From Zopfochytrium polystomum (Eukaryota > Chytridiomycota > Chytridiomycetes > Chytridiales > Chytridiaceae), in assembly GCA_025765615.1 (NCBI GenBank), contig JAIVFJ010000190.1:1-64000 (forward strand): a stretch of 64,000 bases of DNA, written 5' to 3'. Positions 21,903 through 32,160 of this stretch are shown here, piece by piece. A program made the translations under genes and the position numbers. The notes under the pieces are model-generated. The model did not search any database and was not told where the DNA came from. It saw nothing but the letters and a program-made list of their open reading frames with translations. The first letter of the stretch is position 1, and every line of letters starts with the position of its first letter.

Positions 21903-22651
21903 ACACGCATCCACACACGCAACACCTCGACTCACATGATATTCAGCTCCATGCAAAACCCGCCCCTCCTCCTCACAAACACCTTCCTAAACAGCGCCTC
22001 AAACGCCAGACGGATCGGCACGTCCTCCGCGCCCCGCGCCCACGCGGGGCGCTCGTACACCGACACGTTGTCGTAGGCGACGGCGGTCTGGAAGCAGAAC
22101 TGCAGCATGAAGAGCGCCTGCGCCGTCGGCAGCGGGAAGCCGGTCGCCGGGTCCAGCGGGGGCAGGTCTTGCACGTCGTCGTCCGCCTGGGTGCGCGGGT
22201 CACGGAGGAGGAGGAGGAGGCGGCGGAGGCGCGCGTGGGCTGCGGGGAAGCCGATGAGCGTAAGCGCTTGCGCGATGTCGGCGGGGGACGCGGTGAAGGC
22301 GGTCGGGGTGGCGGACGCGGGCGGCGCTTCTTCGCCGTAGAGGTAGAGGACGTGCGAGGGGTTGGCGGCGCCGGCGGTGCCGGCGGCGACGGGGTCCGGC
22401 AGGATGTCGTTGCGCCCGCATTGCGGCGGGGCTGGCGCGCCCGAGGAGGCGGCGGCGGCGGCGGCGGCGGTGCACCAGCGGCAGTGTTGATGTTGTTCTT
22501 GTTGTTGTTGTTGTTGTTGTTGCTTCGCGTCCGCCGCCGCCGGTGGTAGTGGTCGTGGTGGTGGTCGTGGTGGTTGTGGTGGTGGCAGGGCCGTCGCGGT
22601 TGCGGTCGCCGTCGCCGTCGCCTTCGCCGTCGCCGGTGTCGAAGAGGGCAT
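20556..22651 (-). CDS. Arylamine N-acetyltransferase, unusually long
   Basis: Two exons (22651-21936 and 21642-20556) encode about 600 residues. The first ends in the NAT signature 'RRRGGFCMELN' with catalytic Cys of about 233. The second supplies 'FGWLLTALNF', His of about 281 in 'GTHLLNLVHLP' and Asp of about 302 in 'WWIADVGCSS', completing the Cys-His-Asp triad. NATs transfer acetyl from acetyl-CoA to arylamines and hydrazines; fungal members detoxify aromatic amines. Typical length is about 280-350 residues. The excess is low complexity: an N-terminal Ala/Pro/Gln-rich stretch including a polyQ run from a (GTT)n tract, plus Ala/Glu-rich insertions in the C-terminal half. The splice junction joins ELN-I to I-FGW in frame. 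The intron carries a long dinucleotide microsatellite. Confidence 0.87.
21776..21918. repeat. CA/GT-rich microsatellite inside the NAT intron
   Basis: CA/AC runs occupy much of the single intron of the acetyltransferase gene, the longest at about 21868-21902. On the transcribed strand this is a GU-rich intron. Confidence 0.85.
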
Positions 22652-23162
22652 GATGAATCGATTGACTGACTGATGGGTTGGACTGATTTTGATTGATTGG
22701 TTGATTGATTGTGTGCTGATCGTGAGAAAAAAAAAGGTTTTTTATGCAAAATTGTCGAGCAAGCCGAGCGAGATCAACCGACGAATCACCACCCCATCAC
22801 TGGGTGTAATGTTAATATCACACTCCACATCCGATACACACTACGTATAATAATAACAATCAGGAAACACAGGGTGCAGAATGTTAAGTGGAGTCGAGAA
22901 ATGGACAATATAACACTCATTCCATCACTAAACACAATCACACCAACAACCACACCAACACGCCTAAAAACCGATCAACTACTCCCGCTGGCACACTTCG
23001 AAGGCATACTGGGAGCCGCTAGGCGCTGTGCATATTTTTGTTTTGCACTGTGCATTTTAATGTGACTTTGGGCAAGAGAGCACCTCGCAATCACACTCTG
23101 GTCAAAAATACACCATACTATCTTTTACAAAACTTGCAACAAGCAAAAGCGAATAGAGCACT

Positions 23163-23240
23163 TGGCTGTCTCACTCAGCTGGTCAGAGTGCAGCGCTTCT
23201 CAGACGCTGCCTGCCAGCAGAGTCGCGAGAGTGCACCCAA
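23163..23240 (+). other. Degenerate tRNA-like sequence
   Basis: The plus strand has an A-box-like CTCAGCTGGTCAGAGTGC and an anticodon-like stem CAGCG/CGCTG, but the expected TTCGA loop is missing where AGTCGCGAG continues. It looks like a tRNA pseudogene or SINE head lying upstream of the macrodomain-SirTM gene. Confidence 0.35.
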
Positions 23241-23485
23241 TACGCCAACCCGCCGCGCTCGGCGATCGGAGAGGGGTTGTCACACCGTCGACTCCGGCTC
23301 CGACTCCGACTATCTGTCTGACAAATGATGGGGTGTGCTTACGTAAGCATTAAATTTCGACTGCCCATCCTACATAAACTCGAACTGCTGGCCAGCTTGC
23401 TTGCACTCTTCGCTAACCTCCAGAGTCGGCGAGGGCATCGCGGGAATAAAGCTAGCTTTGTTCCACAGCACCTGCACCTACGATC

Positions 23486-25372
23486 ATGCCTGCCGCTGCA
23501 GCCGCTTCTTCGGACGGCACCGCCCCCGGGGCCGCCGACAGCTACAACGACCTCGTCCGCCGCGCCGCAACGATGCTCGTCGCCGAGCGCAAGGTCCGGC
23601 TGCCCGACGCGTACTGGCGGGACGTCTCTGCGCTGCGCTCCGTCATAAAGTCGCTCCTGGTGGTGCGCCAGCCGAGCGCCTCCCCGAAAGCATCCGAACC
23701 TCTCTTCGCCGCAATGGACGCCATCCTCACCCGCGAGCGCTCCCCCCTCATCGTCACCGACCTGTCGTCCCCCGGCGCCGCCGACCCACCAGCCGACCGC
23801 ATCTGCGTCTGGCGCGGAGACATCACCACCCTCAACGTCGACGTGATCGTCAACGCCGCAAACGCCGACGCCCTCGGCTGCTTCCAGCCGTCCCACGCCT
23901 GCGTCGACAACGTCATCCACTGTGCCGCCGGCCCCCGCCTTCGCGACGCCTGCGCTGCCGCACTCTCCCGCCTCCCCTCCCGCTCCCTCGACGTCGCCCA
24001 AGTGATCTTGACCCCGGCCTTTGCCCTGCCGTCGCGCTGGGTCGCCCACACCGTCGGCCCCGAGATCCCCCGCGGCCGCGCCCCGACCGCCGACGAGCGC
24101 GCCCAGCTGCAGGCCTGCTACACAAACGTTCTGGACTCCGTCTCGGCCGCTGCCGCCGCCACCAGCGACGGCGGCGACGGCCTGCCCATCCGCACCGTCG
24201 CATTCCCCTGCATCTCCACCGGCCTGTTCGGCTACCCCGCCGACGACGCCGCCACTGCCGCCGTCGACGCCGTCCGCCGCTGGCTGGCCCTGCACCCCGC
24301 CTCGGACCTGTCCGTCGTCTTCAACACCTTCACCCCCGAGGACGACGCGCACTACCGCGCCATCCTGCCCAGCTCGGCCGTCGTCGCCCCGCCCAGCGGG
24401 CCCTCCCCTGCCCTGGCCCTCGCCGCCGACCTCGTCGCCCGCGCAGACTACCTCCTTATCAGCGCCGGTGCCGGCCTCTCTGCCGCCGCCGGCCTGGACT
24501 ACACCAGCGAGGAGGTGTTTAAAAAACACCACCCCGTCATGCACGCAAGAGGCTTCAAAAACATGTACCAGTTCATCGGGTACTCCGACTGGTCCGAGGC
24601 CCTGCAGTGGGGATACCTCTTCTCCCAGATTCGCCTCGCCCGCTTCGAGTGGCAGCCCACGACCCCGGTCTACACCCACCTGAAGCAGCTCTTTGACCAC
24701 TTTGACCAGCGCGCCTCCCACACCGACGACAACAACGAGCCCGCCAGCAGCAACACCAACAACACCACCACCAACAACCCCACCCCGCGCGCCTTCGTCG
24801 TCACCTCCAACGTCGACGGCCTCTTCCTCCAACACAACTTCCCCACCCCGCGCGTCCTCCCCACCCAAGGCGACTACGCGACCCTCCAGTGCCTCCGCCC
24901 CTGCTCCCGCGACAGCCACTGGCCCACCCTCCCCGCCCTCCGCGCCGCCCTCGCCCCGCCCAACTTCGACCCCTCGACCTACGAACTCACCAACCCCGCC
25001 GCCGTCCCGCGCTGCCCGCGCTGCGCCGGCCCCGCCGTCCCAAACGTCCGCGGCGGCAGCTGGTTCCTCGCCCACCTCCAAAACCCGATGCGCGAAGCGT
25101 ACAAGCAGTGGATCGAGACGGTCGTCGACGAGGTGAGGAGGAACGGGAAAAGGCTGGTCGTGCTCGAGATCGGCGCTGGCTGGAATACACCGGGTGTGCT
25201 CCGGTGGCCAAACGAGGCGCTCGCGGAGGAGAACCCCGGTGGCGCCGTCGCGCTCGTCAGGATCAATCGCGACCACTGCGAGGTGCCGTTCGACCTCGAG
25301 GACGCGGTCGGCGTCGCCGGCGACGCGGCGGAGGCTGTTCGGTTTATTGTTGAGAGTGTGGTGAGGGGGTGA
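23486..25372 (+). CDS. Zn-type macrodomain fused to SirTM-class sirtuin
   Basis: One exon encodes 628 residues. Residues of about 105-320 form a macrodomain: 'GDITTLNVDVIVNAAN', then 'GCFQPSHACVDNVIH' with Cys132, His137 and Cys139 placed like the zinc ligands of Zn-containing macrodomains, and 'PCISTGLFGYP'. Residues of about 325-628 form a sirtuin: 'LISAGAGLSAAAGLDYTS', 'VVTSNVDG' (Asn442, Asp444), and 'PTQGDY', where Gln461 replaces the deacetylase His. That Asn/Asp/Gln set defines SirTM enzymes, which add ADP-ribose to lipoylated GcvH-L in bacteria; the macrodomain partner removes it. In bacteria they are separate operon genes; fungal fusions have been reported. A reversible protein ADP-ribosylation module, possibly tied to lipoate or oxidative stress, is the inferred role. 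A Cys-pair region ('CPRCAG') remains in the zinc-ribbon position. Confidence 0.9.
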   Translation: MPAAAAASSDGTAPGAADSYNDLVRRAATMLVAERKVRLPDAYWRDVSALRSVIKSLLVVRQPSASPKASEPLFAAMDAILTRERSPLIVTDLSSPGAADPPADRICVWRGDITTLNVDVIVNAANADALGCFQPSHACVDNVIHCAAGPRLRDACAAALSRLPSRSLDVAQVILTPAFALPSRWVAHTVGPEIPRGRAPTADERAQLQACYTNVLDSVSAAAAATSDGGDGLPIRTVAFPCISTGLFGYPADDAATAAVDAVRRWLALHPASDLSVVFNTFTPEDDAHYRAILPSSAVVAPPSGPSPALALAADLVARADYLLISAGAGLSAAAGLDYTSEEVFKKHHPVMHARGFKNMYQFIGYSDWSEALQWGYLFSQIRLARFEWQPTTPVYTHLKQLFDHFDQRASHTDDNNEPASSNTNNTTTNNPTPRAFVVTSNVDGLFLQHNFPTPRVLPTQGDYATLQCLRPCSRDSHWPTLPALRAALAPPNFDPSTYELTNPAAVPRCPRCAGPAVPNVRGGSWFLAHLQNPMREAYKQWIETVVDEVRRNGKRLVVLEIGAGWNTPGVLRWPNEALAEENPGGAVALVRINRDHCEVPFDLEDAVGVAGDAAEAVRFIVESVVRG

Positions 25373-25817
25373 GTGCCGGAAAAGAAATAAAAACGAGGTT
25401 GCAACAAATGTCGCTTGTTTTTGAATTCACATTGCGTGCTGCGGAGTAGGTGGAGGAAGTGAGAAGCCCTCCGTTGGCTATTTCGAGACTCTTTGAGTTT
25501 ATGGGGTCCTGCAACAGACTTGATTCCTTCACTGCCATTTTTCATTCTTCTCTTCCTCTTCGCCGGCGAGATAACGCGCGCTGCAACGTGTGAAGTTGGT
25601 GTAGATGGGTTCCCCTTTATCGCGCGCTTCGCAGTGCTCCCAGGTTGTGTTTCTTTGTGTTGGCTCATGAAACCAATTCAAAAAAAAGCATCTCGCTGCA
25701 CCGGGTCCACGAAACAAGCGACTCATACTTTTTTCGGGTTACGTACCCGCTTTTCTTATTTCGCGATTTCACTTCTATTTATTAACAATCCCACCCGCGA
25801 AACACTGGCTTGAGGTG

Positions 25818-27633
25818 TCAGTCTCCAATCGCCAAGTTCTTGATACTGAACGCCGACGACAGTTTTGGAGGCGCATTGTAGTGATCTACGATATCGCGAA
25901 TGTGGTTGCAGTCGGACAACAATATGAGGAGAATGACGATGGGACCTTGGTACACGAAGGCCCTTTTTTTTTTGAAAAAAAAAGGTTTCGTTGACGAGAG
26001 TTGGTGAGCGGACCATGCCGGTACACTGCCGAAGTTGTTACTCACGCAGAACCTTGAAGTAGTAAGATGGAGAGTCGCAAGTAGGCATACGGTTAGTCGC
26101 ACATACAGGTTGGAATGGACTGTCACGTCCATTACTCACCCGTTGTCGATGGGCTGAAATAGCCAGCTAGAGAAAGAAATAGTAAGACTTGAGGCAAATG
26201 GAAAGCTTTGACGAGACCCTCTCCCCTACCCCCCCATCTCCTCTCCAAAAACCAGTTCATACCCAGATCGGTGTACTGCGTAACGGTCGCCGCCGCAAAG
26301 CAAACGCACCTCGTTGAAAACTTGACCACGTGCTTGAACGGCACGGGCTTACCCGTTAGAACCTTTAACCCGCTGATGATTTTGTACTGCGACAGCGAGA
26401 AAAACAATATCTCGACGGTCGAGTCGAATGCGATGAGCGCGAATGCGACTGCGCTGAACCCGAGCAAGGGGGGGTCGTCGACGTACATCTGTTTGCAGAT
26501 ACGATGGGGGATGGGGGTGAGGATTGGGGGCGAGAGGAGAGGTGGAAGGGGATGGTCACGTTGTATGTGAGTCGCAGTGTAGGCATTGGAGGGAAAGCAA
26601 TATACATGAGATGAGAAAAAGAGAACCTGTGACCAGAGATACGCGTAATACAATCCTGTCTCACCCAACATAAACATTCGATCACTAGAAGATTCGAATC
26701 CAATTTGCAGACAGCCGAAAATTACTAACGAACGCAGCAAGAACCCACCTAAGCTGGTCAGGTATTCACACAAAGCAACTCTCTCGGTCAGTCCTTTCCT
26801 GAAAAATCGCACAACTGACAGTTAAACAAACGAACCTCTCTAGTAAAACCTGAACCGAAACCACGCACGCTGGAGTGAGCAACGTCCAGACCCCTCCCTT
26901 TGGGGAAATGATGACCATCGTCCGATACACCGAGTTGAACATCAGAGCGATGTGCTTTTGATTTTTGGACCAACCAGTTGACCGCCAAAGGCAAAAATGT
27001 CAGCCAAAGCCTCTGGGGAACGCCCCACAACGAATAGAAACGACCTACAGAAACAGCGTCCGCTGCTAGAAAACGGAGAGTAAGGCGAATTTCGTCCTTA
27101 AAAGCGCGACAGCCAAGGTTTCCCCGCAACCACCCTCCCCACCCCCCCACCCCCTTCCCGGCCAACATACCTGAAAACCAAATATCGCGAAAATTGTACG
27201 CGTCGAAATCGCCGTCCCCGGCCAGCACCCTCGTGTTCCACGCGCCACAGAGCAAGGACACGAGATGCCCGGCCGCTCCGAGCATGACGCTCCAGTATAT
27301 CAGCGGGTCGCGGATCTTTTCGATCGCCTCCAATCGGACTGCTAACTGTGTGGGGGGGAGGTTAACCAAAAAAAAAAAAAAAAAGAGAATACGGGGGTTG
27401 TGGCGGCTGGGACGAGGGAAACGGGAAGCGTGGGGTCCGGGATCCGTGCGCTTGTCTCCCGTCGAAGCGATGGGTGGGCTTTTGCTTCAAAGCGACGAAA
27501 GACGCGACCACGGGTTTGGCCAAAGCGTGAAACTCACGATCGTTATGAGCGCGACCGAAAATGCGACCATCTGGTTGCTGTCGGTGATGTACGGGGATCC
27601 ATCGAACGCGTCCGAAGTGTCGTTTCCTGACAT
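25818..27633 (-). CDS. Multi-exon polytopic membrane protein, about seven helices, family unknown
   Basis: At least eight exons can be joined in frame from ATG 27633 ('MSGNDTSDAFDG') through 27345-27171 ('YWSVMLGAAGHLVSLLCGAW'), about 27066-26830, further pieces to about 26270, and 25962-25818, ending 'FSIKNLAIGD'. Hydrophobic segments include 'MVAFSVALITI', 'LTFLPLAVNWL', 'TPACVVSVQVLL', 'GFSAVAFALIAFDSTV' and 'GPIVILLILLSD'. The acidic, Asn-rich N-terminus and about seven helices suggest a receptor- or transporter-like protein, but I recognise no family. Exon 3 needs a one-base deletion in an A run near 26965 to stay open, so either the gene is damaged or the base call is wrong. A 7-nt micro-exon (GTTCTGC, near 26050) fits the phase between the last two large exons. 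Confidence 0.6.
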
Positions 27634-28569
27634 TTTATTTCAGCTACGTACCGGGGATCGCCCCCTTGCCACGAGTTGAATGGTGAGCTGCGGGGCTTTT
27701 CTTCCTTGGCTTCGTTTCGCCTGGACGCGGGCGACCGCCAGTGGAAGCAATGAAACGAGAATGAAATGTGGGACAAGGGTTGGATCGATGTTGTTCTGTA
27801 ATTCACAAAAATAACCTACCGTTGCACAATTGTCACTTTGCTTCGACTTTCATTTTTTTCATTTTACGATGAATTCTCGTCGTAACAAGAACCATCAATT
27901 CTCAAAGATCGTTGCGCCCTGCTTTTTCGACGGAGCTGTTGTGTTGATATCGACCATCTGTCGCAGGCTCTTTGCAACACGCTGTTCCTGCCTCGGGTTT
28001 GGGCGAGGGCGCCTCGGATAATGGAGAAACACACCGTGAAACAACATTAAACGGCGAACGGAACCGACAAAGAGTTTTCACCGTAGCGGGTTCTTGAAGT
28101 GGACATTCCGCTTATCTGCTGTGTGTCATCCTGTTCGAAGTGGAAGTGGAAACTTCCGTCTGGGAGTGCAAACATCATTTATGTAACACGCTGGGGCAAG
28201 CCTTCCCACTCCAGCTTCCGGAAAGTGGGCTGCGGCGCCGAGGAAGGAGTTCCCCGAAGGCCAAACCGCCACGCAAATGGAAATAAGGACGTCGCAATCC
28301 ACGACCACTTTGACACGCCCACTTGCGCGCACAGCCAACCTAATTCCTTTTGGGACAACAACAGAGGTCAACTTTTGGATACTTACAAGTCAGTTACAAG
28401 TTTCATAAACAAATCCCTGAATGATGCGGCGCGCCAAGCGAATGGCGAAGAGTAAAGCCCCCACTAATAACCAAGCCACGCACGCACGGACGGAAGCAAC
28501 CGAGCGATCCACTGCGCTTCCACCAATCTGCAATCTCGGTCGGGAAGCGGTTATCGCGCAGCTGTTGCT

Positions 28570-28767
28570 GCACCCACACCGCTTACGGAGCCCGCTGTCC
28601 TTCCACCACTGCAGCACCGCGACAACATCCCAACTCTTCCCAACACACGCCATGAAGATTGCCTCGGAGTACTCCAGCTCAAGGCCGCTGTCGTTCCACC
28701 ACTGCAGGACCGCCACTCGTCCAGTGTAACTCGCCAAATCCATCGCGCCCGCCATCAAAGCAGTCAA
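28570..28767 (-). pseudogene. Ankyrin-repeat fragment
   Basis: The minus strand encodes two repeat units: 'RVAVLQWWNDSGLELEYSEA' and 'VVAVLQWWKDSGL'. This ankyrin variant (VAVL.WW..SGL.L.YSE) occurs in large chytrid and oomycete families of long repeat proteins. Here there is no ATG and no flanking repeats, so it is a relic. It overlaps the upstream part of the basic-protein gene on the other strand. Confidence 0.55.
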
Positions 28768-28783
28768 GGAAATCCACAGGAAA

Positions 28784-30112
28784 GAACGAGGGCGCCTCTC
28801 TCGCCATCGCCACCTTCGGCAGCCTGGTCAGCGACATGGTGAAAACGGGCTACAAAACGTTGCGTGCCAAGTCGAACGAGCGTTCCGCGCTAACAAACGC
28901 CCGGCGTCCCGTCGGGTCCGCCCGTCGACGCCGCCCAATCCCCTCCCGGCTCCCCCGAAGCGTTTTTCCCCGTCTACTCCCCCGCTGCCTCCGATGCAGG
29001 GCCGCTGACTCCGAGTTCAGAAATCTGCGCGCTCGGCGGCGGCCGCCGGCGCCGTGTCGCCACTTGCGGCCTCCCCCCGCCGACCCACGGCAAGGACAGC
29101 GCGGCCAAGAAAAACGGCGCCAAAGCTGCCGGAAAGAACGGCTTAAAGTCTGCCGCCGCCGCCGCATCTGCTGCGCACCGCAAGATTAGCAGGGCCGCCG
29201 GCGTCAAGAGCGCAAAGGGCGCGAGCAAGAGTATCATGGCGAGCGGCGCGGGCGGAGCTAAGGGGCGAGGCGCCGGTGGGAAAAGGACGAGATCGGCGGC
29301 GGCGAAGGCCAAGTCGACAAAGGCGAAATCGGCGCCAAAGACGACCACGACGGCAAAGGCCTCCGGCAAAGGCTCCGGCAAGCGCACCGCCGTCGCCGCT
29401 CCAAAGGTGAAAGGCGCGAAAACCTCCCGCGTCCCCGCCGTCGCCGTCACAGGGGAAAGCCGCCGTGGCAGCTGCCGCCAAGCGCGCGGCACCGTCTCCG
29501 AAGCGGTGTGGAAGCTTCGGCTGCTTCCCTTGTTCACCCTTCAGTGGTTATTTCCCTCTTTTAGGGTCCTGTTGAAGGGTCTTGTGTCCCGTTTACTGTC
29601 AATATTCTTTCTCTCTTTTCTGTCTTTGTTTGCATTGAGTGGTCCCGTGAACAAGGTCGTTGTTTGTGCTGCCCGTGCTGGCCCGCTTCCGTCTTCCGCC
29701 ACTCCCGTGCCACCGCTGTTTCGTCCTCCGTCGTCGTCATCACTGCCTCAACTCGCGTACGTTAGACCTGGGGTCGCACGCCCATCGTCCGCCAGGTGTA
29801 GGTAGTCCCGCCGAGACTTCCACAGCGGCCCGTGGGGAGGGCGGAGAAGAAGGCCCCGGCAAAGCGGCCCACGGCGGCAAAACAGCAGGCGCCAAAGCGG
29901 CCGTCCGCGGCGGCCGAGGTTGCGACGAAACGTCCGACTGCGCCCAATCGCGCGCGCGCGCCGCCGCCGCCCAAGTGGCCGGCGGCGAAGCGTGCGATCG
30001 CAGCTCCCCGAAGCGTGGGGCGGCGGCAGGGGCGGCGCCGAGAGGTCGCAAGAACTGAAACGACCCAGAAGTCGACCCACCAGAGGTGGCTCGCGGCGAG
30101 GTCGTGGTAGTG
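28784..30112 (+). CDS. Lys/Ala/Pro-rich basic protein (linker-histone-tail-like), model uncertain
   Basis: The plus strand shows coding-like segments of strongly basic composition. They are an opening near 28784-28900 ('SLVSDMVKTGYKTLRAKS'), a Ser/Pro segment, then 'GLKSAAAAASAAHRK', 'GAKGRGAGGKRTRSAAAKAK' and 'TAKASGKGSGKRTAVAAPK'. A likely intron (donor near 29508, acceptor before 29823) leads to 'KKAPAKRPTAAKQQAPKRP'. The composition resembles the C-terminal tail of histone H1 or other DNA-compacting proteins, and KRP(T/S)A recurs in the last exon. No globular H1 domain was found. The segments lie in more than one frame near 28890 and 29440, so there are extra introns or frame breaks. A nuclear, DNA-binding role is only a guess from composition. 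Confidence 0.4.
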
Positions 30113-30464
30113 TGTGGCACAGGGATGGGGGCAAGTGAAGGAACCAACCCCACTTGCACACCAAGAAAAAATAATAATTGCAGCAGAGCAGACCGAAAAT
30201 CGATGCCCTCGGCACCTAACCGACTTCACAGCCTTTGGGAATTGAAAACTTTCTTGACAACAAGAATCTTTGATTCAAAAGTCGCAGTCAAGCAGACAGA
30301 GTGTCTTTTTTAGTGAGATAGACAAGCAAAGTAAAGACAAAGACTGCCTGCCAATCCTGGAGAGGAAAAAGAAGAGGGACAAAAAAGGAAAGAGCGAAAA
30401 AGGAAAGGACGGCCAACCCTTTTTCCCTTTTTCCTTTTACCTTTTGCCCGTTTGTCTCTCGCGT

Positions 30465-31880
30465 TCACTCCTTGGCGCCGCCCACCGTCGTCGGCGCCGA
30501 GGCCCACCCAAACCACGAGCTCCACGACGACGACGCCGACGCCGACCTTGCTTCTTCGGCGGCGAGCTCCTTCCGCACGTCCTCCTTGTAGTCGCTGGAC
30601 AGCACGGTGATGAGGTTAAAGTAGTTGAAGACGACGGCCATGGCCTTTGTGGTGGCCTCGCCGAGCCAACGCGCGAGCGCGGTCGACGGGAAATTCTGCT
30701 CGCCAAACTTGTGGGTGCGGTCCGACATGGCGTGCGCGGCGGGCACGCGCAGCTTGTCGTACAGCGCGAACGCGCGCGCGTGGTCGCTCGGGAACGCCGC
30801 CAGCGCCTCGGCCAGCACCGCCGCGTCGCCGTACGCCATCGTCAGCCCTTGCCCCAGGTGCGGCGGCATGCCGTGCGCCGCGTCGCCGATCAGCACCACC
30901 CGCCCGCGCGCGAACGACGCCAGCCGCGGCGCGTCGTAGATCGCCAGCGGCGTCAGCCGCCGCGACCGCCGCACCAGCGCAACGATCCCCGCCGGCGCGC
31001 CCCACGAAGCCACCGCGTCGGCCAGCCGGCCTAGCTCGCCCGGCAGCGACGTCGCCGCCGTCGCCCGCCACTCGCCCGGGTCCCCGCCGCCGCTTTCGCC
31101 AGAGGCGGCGTTGTCGTTGCCGTCGTTGTCGTCGTCGCCGTACTCGGTGATCTCCCAAAACACGTCCGTCTCGGACACGCGAATGACCGCCAGCCGCTTC
31201 TTGATGGCCGCGGCGGCAAAGAATCGCACGTACTCGCCCTCGCGCCAGCCGTCGCGCTCGTCAAAGTCCGTGACGCCGAGGAACCCGCGCATGCGGTCTG
31301 GCGCGGCGCGCAGCGCGTCGCCAAACACGGCGCGGCGCACTGCCGAGTGCATGCCGTCGGCGCCGACCAGCACGTCGGCGACCAGCGGTTCGCCGCCGTC
31401 GGCAAAGGTCGCCGTGACAATCCCCGCGGCGGCGTCCTCGGCGACCGAGACCAAGCGGCGACCGGTGACGACGCGGATGCCGAGCTCGGCGACGCGCGCC
31501 ATGACCACGCGCTGCAGCGCGCTCCGCAGCACCTGCGCCGTGTACCGCAGGTCCGGGTCAAAGGCGTGGGCGACGGGGTCCCAGGTGTAGACGGTCGAGC
31601 CGTCCATGCGGTGCCACGCGAACGCCGTGGTGCGGTTGAAGGCGATGGCGCGCAGGCGCTCCAGGAGGCCCAGGGACCGCAGGAAGCGCAGCGGTCCGTG
31701 CAGGAGGGAGAAGCCACCGCCCACGTCGCCAAAGTCGACGAAGGGTTTGGCGGCGGTGTTTGAAGTGGGGTTGTCGACCGGGGCGAGGCGGTCGACGAGG
31801 ATCGGTTCGTGGCCGGCCTGGTGCAGGGCGAGGGCCAGGACGGGACCGCCGACACCGGCACCGATGATAAGTACCTTCAT
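30465..31880 (-). CDS. FAD-dependent monooxygenase (PHBH/UbiH-like fold)
   Basis: One exon of 471 residues starts at ATG 31880 and opens directly with the Rossmann motif 'VLIIGAGVGGPVLALALHQA', as is usual in this class. The internal DG motif is 'LVGADGMHSAVRRAV'. The GD motif contacting FAD ribityl/pyrophosphate is 'VVLIGDAAHGMPPHLGQG'. The order and spacing match class A flavoprotein hydroxylases, which use NAD(P)H and O2 to hydroxylate aromatic or related substrates; the substrate cannot be read from the sequence. Length is normal. An Asp/Asn/Gly-rich insertion lies in the middle ('GDDDNDGNDNAASGESGGGD'), and a Ser/Trp-rich tail ends the protein. No secretion signal; probably cytosolic. 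Confidence 0.85.
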   Translation of the reverse strand: MKVLIIGAGVGGPVLALALHQAGHEPILVDRLAPVDNPTSNTAAKPFVDFGDVGGGFSLLHGPLRFLRSLGLLERLRAIAFNRTTAFAWHRMDGSTVYTWDPVAHAFDPDLRYTAQVLRSALQRVVMARVAELGIRVVTGRRLVSVAEDAAAGIVTATFADGGEPLVADVLVGADGMHSAVRRAVFGDALRAAPDRMRGFLGVTDFDERDGWREGEYVRFFAAAAIKKRLAVIRVSETDVFWEITEYGDDDNDGNDNAASGESGGGDPGEWRATAATSLPGELGRLADAVASWGAPAGIVALVRRSRRLTPLAIYDAPRLASFARGRVVLIGDAAHGMPPHLGQGLTMAYGDAAVLAEALAAFPSDHARAFALYDKLRVPAAHAMSDRTHKFGEQNFPSTALARWLGEATTKAMAVVFNYFNLITVLSSDYKEDVRKELAAEEARSASASSSWSSWFGWASAPTTVGGAKE

Positions 31881-32059
31881 GATGGATTCGCTTCGGTGCT
31901 ACGGGCCTGGTACGCTGCTGCTTTGTTGTTGTTGTTGCGCTGCTACTAACTTTCTCTCGGCACCTGGTCGTTCGTTTGGTCGTCACAACGATTCTTTCGT
32001 CGATCGTTCGGCGTCGTCGTCGTCGCTTTCGTGAAAGAGTGAGAAAAAGAGAGCGTATG

Positions 32060-32062
<3 letters not shown>

Positions 32063-32120
<58 letters not shown>

Positions 32121-32160
32121 AAGAGAGAGACAGAGAGAGATAGTGTGTGTGTGTGTGTGT
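32063..32160. repeat. (GA)n followed by (GT)n microsatellite
   Basis: Long GA and GT runs lie about 180 bp upstream of the FAD monooxygenase start, in its presumptive promoter. Further CAGA-type arrays follow at 32282-32370 and an A tract at 32470-32493. Confidence 0.9.

Noticed and set aside
23339..25276. 645-residue open frame antisense to the macrodomain-SirTM gene
   Set aside because: Val/Gly/Asp-rich mirror of GC3-rich codons with no family feature; the plus strand carries clear catalytic motifs.
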